From: HGW-17 sp964516435 | GTDB lineage: Bacteria; Myxococcota_A; Polyangia; HGW-17 | Assembly: GCA_964516435.1 (NCBI GenBank) | Contig: CAZEZP010000061.1 | Span: 6,960-70,959 of the forward strand | Direction: 5' to 3' | Length of the DNA stretch: 64,000 nucleotides | In this document: positions 55,257 to 63,525 of the stretch, in pieces | Numbering within the stretch: the stretch's first letter is position 1 | Layout of the letters: the number at the start of each line of letters is the position of its first letter | The notes under the pieces: generated by a model | What the model was told of the DNA's origin: nothing | Seen by the model: the letters and a program-made list of their open reading frames with translations, nothing else | The model's database searches: none | Program-made: the position numbers and the translations under genes

Positions 55257-56561
55257 ATGAAGCGCGTCATCGTGCTGGGGGGCGGCATCGCGGGACTCGC
55301 GGCTGCCCGGGCTGCCCGTTTGGCGGGCGCCTCCGTCGTGCTGGTGGAAAAGAACCCGGAGTTGGGCGGCTTTACGCGTTCCATCCCCGTGGATGGTTGG
55401 ATTTTCGATTACGCGGGACACTTTCTGCATCTGTCCCGCGTGCAGCATCCGCTCCAGTTGGGCCAGGGCTGCGGCGAATGGCGGCACATGCCCCGCAGGG
55501 CAGGCTGCTGGGTGAACGGCAGCGTCATCGAGGCGCCCTTCCAGTATCACGTGCGGCATCTGCCCGAGCCTGTGCGGACGGAATGCATCGAAGGACTGCA
55601 GGCGGCGCTGGCGGAAGCCCGTGATTTCCGTCCGGAACCGGGAGAGAATCTGGATTCCTTTTTCCGGCGCACGTTCGGGGAAGGCATCACGCGGCATTTT
55701 CTTCGCCCCTACAACGAAAAGCTTCTGGCGCGTTCTATATCCGACTTCCCGGCAGACCGCCTGAACCGGTTCTTTCCCTTTCCGGATCCGGACGCATTGC
55801 GCCGTTCCCTGGACGCCGATTCCGCACCAGAAGCCTACAACGCGTTTTTCTGGTATCCCGCCCGCGGCGGCATCGGCAAACTGGTGCGGCAACTGGATGC
55901 CGGGACGGATTTCCTGCGCGGTCGCGTGGACGCCGTGGACCCCGGCGAACGCCTCGTGCGGGTGGGAAACACGACGCAGCCATGGGATGCGCTGGTTTCC
56001 ACCATTCCCCTGCCGGAACTGCTGCAGGCGGGGCCGGAGAAATGGCGGGAAAAGGCCAAGGACCTGTCCGCCTCGGGCGTGGCCGTGTTCCAGTTGGGGG
56101 TGTCGGGGCCGCCGGCCGATGTCCTGCGCGAATGGCACTGGCTGTACGTGGCGGATCCCGCGCTGCCATTCTTTCGCATCGGCGTGTATTCCAATGTCTC
56201 ACCAGATCTGGCCCCGCGTGGATGCCATGGCCTGTATGTGGAGGTCGGTTTTTCCATGCAGGCGCCACCGGACTGGAACGCGCTCGCGGCGCATGTGCTA
56301 GGCGCCCTGCAAACTTCAGGTTTTGTGGAGAGTTCCCGCATCGAGGTGATGCTGCGCCATGTCCTCTTTCCGGCGTACGTGCATTTCGATGACGCCTGGG
56401 AACGCCTCGTGCCGTCCTTTCGGAAGGAACTCGAGGCGAAGGGGATTTTTTCTGCCGGGCGTTATGGAACCTGGGATTACATCGGCATGGAGGATGCCAT
56501 TTTCCAGGGGGAAGAGGCCGCCCGCCGGTCCTTGCAGTTTTCTCTGCGAGAATTCACTTGA
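55257..56561 (+). CDS. FAD-dependent amine-oxidase/protoporphyrinogen-oxidase-like oxidoreductase
   Basis: 434 residues. The N-terminal dinucleotide-binding fold reads VIVLGGGIAGLAAARAARLAGASVVLVEK, here as spaced G-G-G-I-A-G-L and V-E-K-N, then GGFTRSIPVDGWIFDYAGHFLH. The middle helical insert (FFRRTFGEGITRHFLRPYNE) resembles the UDP-galactopyranose mutase / FAD-amine oxidase group. The C-terminal GIFSAGRYGTWDYIGMEDAIFQ gives the FAD-pyrimidine region, where UGM-type proteins have a similar G-R-Y-x-x-W-x-Y. The probable substrate is a sugar nucleotide or a desaturation reaction and cannot be chosen. It starts four bases after the lipoprotein gene. Confidence 0.8.
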   Translation: MKRVIVLGGGIAGLAAARAARLAGASVVLVEKNPELGGFTRSIPVDGWIFDYAGHFLHLSRVQHPLQLGQGCGEWRHMPRRAGCWVNGSVIEAPFQYHVRHLPEPVRTECIEGLQAALAEARDFRPEPGENLDSFFRRTFGEGITRHFLRPYNEKLLARSISDFPADRLNRFFPFPDPDALRRSLDADSAPEAYNAFFWYPARGGIGKLVRQLDAGTDFLRGRVDAVDPGERLVRVGNTTQPWDALVSTIPLPELLQAGPEKWREKAKDLSASGVAVFQLGVSGPPADVLREWHWLYVADPALPFFRIGVYSNVSPDLAPRGCHGLYVEVGFSMQAPPDWNALAAHVLGALQTSGFVESSRIEVMLRHVLFPAYVHFDDAWERLVPSFRKELEAKGIFSAGRYGTWDYIGMEDAIFQGEEAARRSLQFSLREFT

Positions 56562-56715
56562 ACATCCGAAAAAGAACCGTATGAACGGCGCAACGAGGTT
56601 TTCAAGCCATGCATGAACTGGATCCCGACCCGAGCCCATACGAGGACCTGATTCCGATTCTTGTCTGAACTGCCACTGCGACGCCTTCCGGGCGCCGATG
56701 GCTACCGGAGGCACC

Positions 56716-58087
56716 ATGAAGGCATCGATTGAGAATCTTCGAGACGAACTTCGCAGAAACAATACGATGGAGGTCATCCGGCTGTGCGGCAGCGTGCGGC
56801 CCCAGAAGGTGGTGAATGTCATTTCGGACTTGGAGCAGGAGGAGATCCACCAGTTGCTGGTGCTGCAGCCTGCCTACATCCGCACGGAGATCTTCAGCAA
56901 CCTGCCCGAGGATCTGCAACTCAAGGTCGTGGGGCGCATGAAGCGCGACCAGTTGGCGGCGCTTATCACCGACATGGCGTCCGACGACCGCGTGGACCTG
57001 CTGCAGAGCCTTTCCTAGGAGGTGCGCGAGGGGCTGCTGCCCGCGATCTCCCAGGCCGAGCGCGAGGACATCCGGCAGTTGTCCTCGTACGCGGAGGGCG
57101 CGGCCGGGGCCGCCATGACGTCGGAATACGTGGCTCTGGGGCCGGACGTGACGGCCGCCGATGCCGTGGCCATCCTGCGCAAGGAAGCGCCCGACAAGGA
57201 AACCATCTACGACGTGTATGTGGTCAACGAGCAGCGCCAACTGGTGGGGGTGACCTCGCTCAAGGACAATCATCCTGGCGCAGCCGTCCACGACCATCAA
57301 GGAAATCATGAACACGGACGTGGTGAGCGTGCAGGCCGGCGACGATCAGGAAAAGGCTGCGCGCGCGCTGCAGAAATACGATCTGCTCTCCTTGCCCGTG
57401 GTGGATGACCAGCAACTCCTGGGCGTCATCACGCACGACGACGCACTGGACATCCTCGTGCAGGAGCAGACGGAAGACATCGAAAAGATCATGGCCATCG
57501 GCAGCCTGCACGAGGTGGGCATCTACATGCGCCAGAGCCCGTGGCAGCATTTCCGCAACCGCATCGGCTGGCTGTTGGGCCTGGCCGTGCTGGGCATGGT
57601 GTCCGGCTTCGTCGTCCAGACGTTCGAAAACGTGCTCATGCAGGTGACCCTGCTGGCCGCGTTCATGCCCATGCTGGCCGACACCGGCGGCAACGCCGGC
57701 AGCCAGTCGGCGACCCTGGTCATCCGCGGTCTGGCCCTGGGGGAAATCAGGATGGGTGATTTCTTCCGGGTCATCGCCAAGGAATTCCAGGTGGCTCTGC
57801 TCATGGGCGGGTTGCTCTCGGCCCTGGTGTTCGCGCGCGTGTTCTTCTTCTCTGGGGGCGCCACACTGCCGGCGGGGGTGACCCTGTGGAAAGTGGGCGT
57901 TTCGGTGGCGCCGGCGCTGGGCATCCAGGTGGTTTCGAGCCCCATCATCGGCGCCATGCTGCCTCTGATCGTCCACCGTTTCGGCAAGGATCCGGCCGTG
58001 ATCGCGAGTCCCGCCATCACCACGTTCGTGGATATCACCGGTCTGCTGATTTATTTCTCCATGGCTCGCCTGCTGCTGGGAATCTGA
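56716..58087 (+). pseudogene. mgtE: Magnesium transporter MgtE, interrupted by TAG and a frameshift
   Basis: Three pieces together make one full-length MgtE of about 455 residues. 56716-57018 is the N domain (LQPAYIRTEIFSNLPEDLQL), with SD GGAG five bases before ATG 56716. It ends in an in-frame TAG at 57016-57018, where relatives read ...SLPEEVREG. The same frame continues after the stop with CBS1 (SYAEGAAGAAMTSEYVALGP). At 57268 one extra A shifts the frame: removing it gives ...SLKD-IILAQPSTTIKEIM-NTDVV and leads into CBS2 and the five-helix transporter (MLADTGGNAGSQSATLVIRG, the Mg pore signature region). TAG serves as a normal stop elsewhere (gyrB, 28720), so recoding is unlikely. It is either inactivated or carries sequencing errors. 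Confidence 0.85.
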
Positions 58088-58099
58088 TTTCTGGAGCGG

Positions 58100-58122
58100 G
58101 CATCGGCACCGTGCCGCGATGC
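58100..58122. terminator. Hairpin between convergent mgtE and kinase genes
   Basis: GCATCGGCAC and GTGCCGCGATGC form an imperfect stem (six plus four base pairs with a two-base bulge) in the 75-base gap between convergent genes. A bidirectional terminator is likely, but no T-run is present. Confidence 0.4.
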
Positions 58123-58162
58123 CGCTGCGATGCCGACGCCAGTCCGGCCCTTGTGCGGCGGC

Positions 58163-59782
58163 CTACGCGGGCGGTTCGTCCAGGATGGGCAGCGTTTCCT
58201 GGTAATACAGGCTCAGGGTTTCGATTTCCGCAGCCAGTTGGGGGATGTCGCGCAGGTGCCGCCCTTCCGGCCCGATGAGCGCCTCGATGATGCTGGTGGC
58301 GATGGTCGTCTTTTCCCGTTCGAGATCGCGCCGCAGGGAGGTGTTCTTCGCGATGGTGGCGGCATTTTCCCTGCGGGTATTTTCCCATTCCTCCCGCACC
58401 GCGGCGAACCGGCGCTCCAGTTCCGTGATCTGGTAGACGGTTTCATCGAGCACTTCCCGGATGGAGGCGCACTGGGTGTAGACGCCCAGGCCGGGAAAGG
58501 CCGTGACGAGTTCCATGACTGTCGCATCCGGATGCCGGGCCAGGAATTTTTCGATCAATTCCCGGTCGTAGGAGAGGTCGTAGATGGCCTGGCGCAGGCG
58601 TCCGAGCCGCTCGTGGTACTGCTCTTCCTGCGCGCGCGCCGCCTGCGCCAACCGTTCATCGGCATTGCGTAGCGCGGCGATCTCGTCGGCCAGCGTGCCC
58701 GCCTGCGCCATCTTCGGCCCGAGGCCGACGGGAAACCGGCCCTGCTGGCGAAGCATTTGCACCACCCGCATGAGTTGGTCCCAGAGCCGCTCGTGCATCA
58801 TGCAGTGCACTTCTTCGCGGGTCGTCTTGTCATCGGCGGCCATCCACTGGGACGTGGGCGTGCGGCGGAACATGCCCGGCGGGGAACCGGCCACCCGGTG
58901 CGCCAGCGCGGCCGCCGCCTCCTGCAGCCGCTCGCGCAGGACGCGGCCGTCGGGAATGCGCGCGGCCGGTTCGGGCTGCAGGCAGTCGGCGATGATGCGA
59001 TCGATTTCGGGCGGGACATCGCCGTGCGGGGCGTTTTCCGATGCCGGCGGAACTTTCCGGTTCCTCTGCGCCAGCACGAATTCCAGCAGGCTGCTGGCCA
59101 TGAAGGGCGGATCCCCCGTGAGCGCCTCGTAGGCCAGGGCGCCGAACGACCACACGTCGGCGGCCAGGGTGAGCGGCTCTCCCATGCACTGCTCCGGAGC
59201 CATGTACTGCGGCGTTCCGAAGACTTCTCCCGGCAGGGTGAGGCTTTCCGCGTTTTCGTCGTCGAGCATTTTGGCCAGCCCGAAATCCAGGATTTTCACC
59301 GTTTCCCTCCCGCCTTCCGCTACCGGCGGGACCAGCACCACGTTGTCGGGTTTGAGATCCCGGTGCAGGATGCCCACGGCATGGGCGGCGGCCAGTGCGT
59401 CGGCCATCTGGAGGAAGACGGGCAGGGCGCGCGCCATGGTCAGCGGGCCCTCCTCTTCGTAGATTTCGATGAGGCTGCGTCCCTGCACGTATTCCATGAT
59501 GAGGAACAGCCGGCCATCCTCGAGTTGGCCGGTATCATAGATCGCCACCACGTTGGGATGCTGGACGCGGGCGGTGGCGCGCGCTTCCCTGCGGAACCGG
59601 GCGGCCATGCGGGCGTCCTTGGCGTGCTGCGGTTTGAGGAACTTGATGGCTACGCGCAGGTTCAACAGTTCATGCCGGCCCAGGTAGACTTCTCCCATGC
59701 CGCCTCTGCCCAGCAGGCGTTCCACGATGAAGCGGCCGCCGATGCGCTGGCCCACGAGGTCGGGAGGTTTCGTGTTTCCCAT
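58163..59782 (-). CDS. Ser/Thr protein kinase with C-terminal coiled coil
   Basis: 539 residues from ATG 59782 (AAGGA nine bases upstream; a promoter at 59830-59858 would put the alternative ATG 59812 almost at the transcript end). Kinase domain is about 15-290: LLGRGGMGEVYLGRH, VAIKFLKPQ, ILHRDLKPDNVVLV, ILDFGLAKML, YMAPEQCMGEP. All catalytic residues are present, and this is the most canonical of the three kinases. The rest is cytoplasmic: Leu/Arg/Glu-rich helices forming coiled coil (LADEIAALRNADERLAQAAR, ITELERRFAAVREEWENTRR) with no transmembrane segment. Function and substrates are unknown; the coil may bind a partner or assemble oligomers. Confidence 0.92.
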   Translation of the reverse strand: MGNTKPPDLVGQRIGGRFIVERLLGRGGMGEVYLGRHELLNLRVAIKFLKPQHAKDARMAARFRREARATARVQHPNVVAIYDTGQLEDGRLFLIMEYVQGRSLIEIYEEEGPLTMARALPVFLQMADALAAAHAVGILHRDLKPDNVVLVPPVAEGGRETVKILDFGLAKMLDDENAESLTLPGEVFGTPQYMAPEQCMGEPLTLAADVWSFGALAYEALTGDPPFMASSLLEFVLAQRNRKVPPASENAPHGDVPPEIDRIIADCLQPEPAARIPDGRVLRERLQEAAAALAHRVAGSPPGMFRRTPTSQWMAADDKTTREEVHCMMHERLWDQLMRVVQMLRQQGRFPVGLGPKMAQAGTLADEIAALRNADERLAQAARAQEEQYHERLGRLRQAIYDLSYDRELIEKFLARHPDATVMELVTAFPGLGVYTQCASIREVLDETVYQITELERRFAAVREEWENTRRENAATIAKNTSLRRDLEREKTTIATSIIEALIGPEGRHLRDIPQLAAEIETLSLYYQETLPILDEPPA

Positions 59783-59829
59783 GCGGGATTCCGTCCTTTC
59801 TCCGGAAAGCATGCCGGGCGAACCCCGCC

Positions 59830-59858
59830 ATGAAAGACGAGGGAAAAGCCGTTGTCAA
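59830..59858 (-). promoter_or_regulatory. Candidate promoter for the 58.2-59.8 kb kinase
   Basis: Minus strand: TTGACA (59858-59853, perfect), 17-base spacer, TTTCAT (59835-59830, weak -10). The TTGACA lies inside the 31-base element repeated at 63473-63503. Confidence 0.45.
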
Positions 59859-59866
59859 CGAAAAGA
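59836..59866. repeat. 31-base repeated element, copy 1
   Basis: GACGAGGG, three variable bases, then AGCCGTTGTCAACGAAAAGA. The copy at 63473-63503 matches at 28 of 31 positions, in the same orientation. Confidence 0.6.
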
Positions 59867-59931
59867 GCACTATCGGGATTGAAGTAATGGGTAGATAAGT
59901 GAAATCCCTCATCGAGGGGGCGGCCTTCGTT

Positions 59932-60509
59932 TCAGTTGTTTCGCGAGGCGTTCTTAAAATTGTGAATATCCAATCGAAGAGTGGCCAATTCTCCCGCTGG
60001 GTCGTGTTTTTCCAGTTCCTTTGCACTTTCGAGGAGATGATGCAAGGATGCAAGCGATAACATCGTCGTTCTCTTTGCCTGGAGTGGAGTAGGGCAATCC
60101 TTGGCCTGCTTGAATGTCTCCGCTTCCCAGTCATCCAGTTTCCGGTAGAATGCCCCCGGATTTCGAATGTCCACCTCGGGCGCGCAAGCAGGAGGAATAG
60201 GCAGCGCCGAAGCCGGAAACGGCCGGGCGGGAGCGGCCTTCGTCCAGCCATGCATGTGAGCCGCAACCGGACATCCCCGACGAGGAGATCGTCCTCGTCG
60301 AGCAGCATCACGGGTTTTCCCTCCGGCGCCATCGTGCTGCGGCCCTCGCGCCACACCGTCACGTTCCCGGCAGCGCCGGTTCCGCACAGGCAGATCAAAT
60401 GCCTGTCCTGAGTGACAACAGCCGGCACGCCGCTGGCGCGTCCCCCTGCCAGGCACCCGGCTAGCCCCGGCGCCAAGACATACAGCATGCAACAGCGCAG
60501 GCAGCACAC
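59932..60509 (-). pseudogene. Lipoprotein gene split by a one-base frameshift
   Basis: Two frames read as one protein. The first (from 60509; ATG 60488 also possible) is a lipoprotein signal ending in a lipobox LAGC, then GVPAVVTQDRHLICLCG and LLDEDDLLVGDVRLRL. The second, to 59932, reads RPFPASALPIPPACAPEVDI, GAFYRKLDDWEAETFKQAKD, HHLLESAKELEKHD. The join falls near 60240 and needs one extra base in the GGACGAAGG region. Neither piece alone makes a sensible product. It is unknown in family and may be a real pseudogene or a sequence error. Confidence 0.5.
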
Positions 60510-60556
60510 ACCCTCGTGCGCCGGGTTCAGTTCTCAATACAAATGGATAGAAGGTG

Positions 60557-60850
60557 TCAGTTCGCTCCGCCGCCGGCGTCCCCGCCATCGCCGCGGATGA
60601 TGCCGATCAGCCCGAGCAGGAACAGGAGGGCGCCGAGCCCGCCGGGGATGCCCGCGAAGATGTAGCGGGCCGTCTCCGGCGACGCGCCCACGTTGCCCTT
60701 GACCCGCATGGAACCTGCGTTGAACCACACGATGGCGGCCACTCCGAGCAGGATCAGCCCGAAGATGAGGAGAATGCGCCCGCTCGCGCCGCGGCTCAGC
60801 CGGACCGGCGTCCCCGACCTGGATTTGTGGAACGACCTTCTGTGCATCAT
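60557..60850 (-). CDS. Small two-helix membrane protein
   Basis: 97 residues. SD AAGGAG is five to six bases before ATG 60850. A basic N-terminus is followed by TM1 (GRILLIFGLILLGVAAIVWF), a short loop (SMRVKGNVGASPETARYIF), TM2 (GALLFLLGLIGIIRG) and a Gly-rich tail. The family is not recognised. It is just upstream of the frameshifted lipoprotein on the same strand and has a TTGACA-containing promoter candidate upstream. Confidence 0.65.
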   Translation of the reverse strand: MMHRRSFHKSRSGTPVRLSRGASGRILLIFGLILLGVAAIVWFNAGSMRVKGNVGASPETARYIFAGIPGGLGALLFLLGLIGIIRGDGGDAGGGAN

Positions 60851-60902
60851 CGGTACTCCTTGCGGCGGAACCTGCCCACGATTTGAAAAAGAAAACCCAC
60901 TC

Positions 60903-60931
60903 AGTTAATGGCAACTGCCCGGTTTTGTCAA
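60903..60931 (-). promoter_or_regulatory. Candidate promoter for the small membrane protein
   Basis: Minus strand: TTGACA (60931-60926, perfect), 17-base spacer, TTAACT (60908-60903, three of six). Confidence 0.4.
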
Positions 60932-61054
60932 TACCGCCGATGGAGGCGAATTCGATCCCGATTTCGATTTCAAGGACCCCTAGTGGTCCGCGATTTCACC
61001 GCATGGTGGGGGTGAACTGCCCGGTAATTTCTGGACAGTGGGTCGAGTGTATTC

Positions 61055-61510
61055 ATGCGGCGGCGCCCTGAGCAAGGCAGCTCTGTCGAGTCCATGCGGG
61101 GGGCGCTGGCCGTGGCATTCGACCATCCAGTGGTGGTTGTAGAGATCGCGGACTTTCTGGAAGGTATGGTCAGTTCGTCGACGTTCTCGAAGGGGCGGCC
61201 CAGAGACTCTGCTCTTTGAGGTGCGCCAGAACCGAACGATGCAGCCGTTGCCTCGGGGGCGCGGACAAAGGAGTGGCTGCTCTCCATGACGAGAAACCTC
61301 AGCTCGACTTGAAAGGCACGGGAGACAAACTGGCTGCCGTTGTCATGCCTCAGTTTCAGGCTAGTGGCGATGGCCGTGTCCACTTTCCCGAAGGCAGTGC
61401 GGCAGGCCTGGTGGAGTGACACCATGGACCCATAGCCGTTCCCTTCAGTGGGGCGTGGATGCCCATCAGGTCGCAGATGCAATGGTCGTCGACGCCAAAG
61501 ATGGTGGCCT
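61055..61510 (-). pseudogene. Decayed IS3-family transposase (OrfB-like) fragment
   Basis: Pieces in different minus-strand frames match the DDE transposase of IS3-type elements: FGVDDHCICDLMGIHA, then LKLRHDNGSQFVSRAFQVEL (the catalytic D-N-G region) and VMESSHSFVRAPE. After frameshifts come LKEQSLWAAPFENVDEL and LYNHHWMVECHGQRPPHGL. Only part of OrfB remains, with at least two frame changes and no OrfA. No terminal inverted repeats or target duplication were found. Confidence 0.7.
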
Positions 61511-61825
61511 GTTGGCCATCGAGGCGGGGGGGGGGGACAGGTTCCGCCCGGCCTACGGCATCCCTCCGCCCTCCCTGCCGGCTGGGATCCTTCCTTTTTA
61601 TCCTTTATATCCACATCTCAGGGGATTGTTCCTAATTGGGTGTCCAATGAGGGAGACCCGGCAGTGGTTGAGATCACCGTCGAAAAGCGTGCAATCGTCG
61701 CAGACAGCGGAGTCGATGCTGGCTATGCGAAACCATCCCTCGATCTGGGGATCACGCAGATCGTGGTTACCCTGAAAAAAAGGCCGCGTGGTGTTGAATA
61801 AAGCTATTTCCTCGTTGGTCATTTT

Positions 61826-62455
61826 TTCCCGTCCAGTCCCTGCAAAGGATTTCCGCTTGCTCCAAAACAAACTCCGTGGCGTGAGCTTGTTTGTCCGGCG
61901 GATAGCCGTATTTTCGAAGAATGCGTTTGACGATCACCCGCATCTGGGCCCGGACGTTTTTCCGGATGGTCCAGTCGATAGCGATGCTGTTGCGCGCCGC
62001 CTTGACGGGTTCTTGAGCGATCAGCCGCAGTATCTCATTGCCGAGTGCGGCTACGGCGCTATCGTTGACCTCCATCGCGTCACAGAAAAACACCCCGTCA
62101 TTCGTCAACCCCAGTTTTTCGCCTTGCCAGCCCGCCTCGTGCAGGGCCTTTGACAGCGCGATCAATTCTTCGATCAGTTGTGCTGTCTCAATGGTACGGT
62201 TTTGGTATTTCTTGATGGCATTCTCAAGAAGATCTGCAAACGGTCGGGCTTGGACGACATTCTTCTGCGTGTCTTGATCTCTCCTCCCAGCAGTTTGCAC
62301 AGCGTTTCGACCGCCAGGTTACTTTGCGGCATGCCGCGCACTTCCGCTAGAAACTCATCGGAGAGGAGCGAGATTTCCGGCTTCTTCAACCCTGCGGCTA
62401 CAAAAATGTCGAATACCCCGCCCAAAGACACCGCCTTTGAGACGATTTGCCGGTT
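61826..62455 (-). pseudogene. hsdR: Type I restriction enzyme HsdR C-terminal fragment
   Basis: Matches the conserved C-terminal region (DUF3387) of HsdR: IVSKAVSLGGVFDIFVAAGL, LSDEFLAEVRGMPQSNLAVE, then KNVVQARPFADLLENAIKKY, AIDWTIRKNVRAQMRVIVKR and YGYPPDKQAHATEFVLEQAE. The first part is in one frame, and the rest is one base out of phase near 62262 (KTRRR followed by KNVVQA). The N-terminal nuclease and helicase domains are missing, and hsdM and hsdS are absent. The fragment adjoins the IS3 remnant, so this is a decayed mobile region. A 90-codon minus frame at 61598-61870 follows and has no recognised product. Confidence 0.8.
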
Positions 62456-62570
62456 GGACAGGTGTCTGCTTTCTCTGGGCCAGACCATGATCAGACTGGT
62501 CGGAGTGGTCCGATATGTCGAAAAAGGTGCGTCGCCTGCGGCATGGGGATCGATATCGAAATAAGAAAAC

Positions 62571-62981
62571 CTACGGTGCAATGACGATTGTCTGGGTGGA
62601 CATGTACCGAGAGGTCTTCTTCTTGGTGGTCTTATGGTTCCTGGTCCGGGCGGTCGTACGCTTGACCTCGCACTCGTACTTGATCGTGTAACTCCCCGCG
62701 GCGCGGTATTTGTGCGTCATGGATGTGCCGTAGTCGCCGTCCCCCCAGTTGACGTCGTAATCGTGCCGGCAGGGCTCGGCGCAGGTCGTGTCCACCCCCA
62801 CCTCCTCACCCAGTTTCACGGTGCCGGGGGGCTCGACACGGGCACCTTTGTCATCGAGTTTGTACACCTTGAAGCAGGCGCGGCCGGGGGAGGCGTCGAC
62901 CTTCGGCTTCCGCTGACAGCCGGACAGGACGAAAACGCCACCGACCAGGACGAGGCAGATCCACAGGACGGGTCGGGACAT
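62571..62981 (-). CDS. Small PKD-like lipoprotein
   Basis: 136 residues. Signal MSRPVLWICLVLVGGVFVLSGC with lipobox LSGC. The body is one Ig/PKD-like beta sandwich (GTVKLGEEVGVDTTC, YDVNWGDGDYGTSMTHKYRA, AGSYTIKYECEV); W-G-D-G-D and the G-S-Y-T-I pattern are typical of PKD domains. The tail is basic (RTRNHKTTKKKTSR). It lies after the HsdR fragment and is transcribed the same way. A well-formed promoter (63083-63111) is about 100 bases upstream. Confidence 0.75.
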   Translation of the reverse strand: MSRPVLWICLVLVGGVFVLSGCQRKPKVDASPGRACFKVYKLDDKGARVEPPGTVKLGEEVGVDTTCAEPCRHDYDVNWGDGDYGTSMTHKYRAAGSYTIKYECEVKRTTARTRNHKTTKKKTSRYMSTQTIVIAP

Positions 62982-63082
62982 GGGGCACCTCCGGGACCGG
63001 CTCGTTGAGCGGGGACGAGCGGTCAGTTGATCGGGTTCTGGGGGTATGGGGTCTTTCCTGTACGTTTTGGCATCCGGAGAGC

Positions 63083-63111
63083 ACTATCCCCGGGGGACAG
63101 ACGAATGTCAA
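63083..63111 (-). promoter_or_regulatory. Candidate promoter for the PKD-like lipoprotein
   Basis: Minus strand: TTGACA (63111-63106), 17-base spacer, GATAGT (63088-63083, four of six). It is the best-formed -35/-10 pair in the window. Confidence 0.5.
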
Positions 63112-63472
63112 GGAACAGTGATTTGGAAAAACGGAGGGTTCGAGGGGTGGTGAGGATGGTGGTGAAAAATTGGCGAAACCGGGTCCACCTTTCCAAGCCA
63201 ATGCGCGATTGTCAACCGAGGAAAAGAGGCGAGATGGCGGATACTCCATCGAAAACCTCGGTTATGGAGGGCCGTGGCCAGGGCGTTGCAGATTTTTAGG
63301 CCGAGCCGTTCGGCTGTCGGTGGCATCGAAGAGCCAGCGGAACTGTCGAGGGCTGTTGATTAGGATTTTTTTCTATGGGTATTTTTTATGTCTTTTATTA
63401 TTTATTCTTTTCGAAATCCCTCTCATGGAAGGCTTCCTGCACGGCAGCGCCGGGATTTCACCAGCGAGTTGC

Positions 63473-63503
63473 GACGAGGGGCGAGCCGTTGTCAACGAAA
63501 AGA
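63473..63503. repeat. 31-base repeated element, copy 2
   Basis: GACGAGGG, GCG, then AGCCGTTGTCAACGAAAAGA. It matches the copy at 59836-59866 except for the three middle bases. Confidence 0.6.
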
Positions 63504-63525
63504 ACGTTGTTCGGGGATTCGGGGC

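Larger units (their letters stand above)
62982..63525. other. Gene-free stretch between two lipoprotein-type genes
   Basis: No convincing gene is visible on either strand. It contains the promoter candidate at 63083-63111, a very AT-rich segment at about 63361-63420, and the second copy of the 31-base element (63473-63503). Confidence 0.5.

Noticed and set aside
57016..57018. TAG in mgtE as a pyrrolysine or recoded codon.
   Set aside because: TAG ends other intact genes here (gyrB, 28720, 55252), and a second lesion follows in the same gene.
61598..61870. A 90-codon minus-strand frame next to the HsdR fragment.
   Set aside because: It shows no recognised motif and overlaps the HsdR tail; it may belong to the decayed island.
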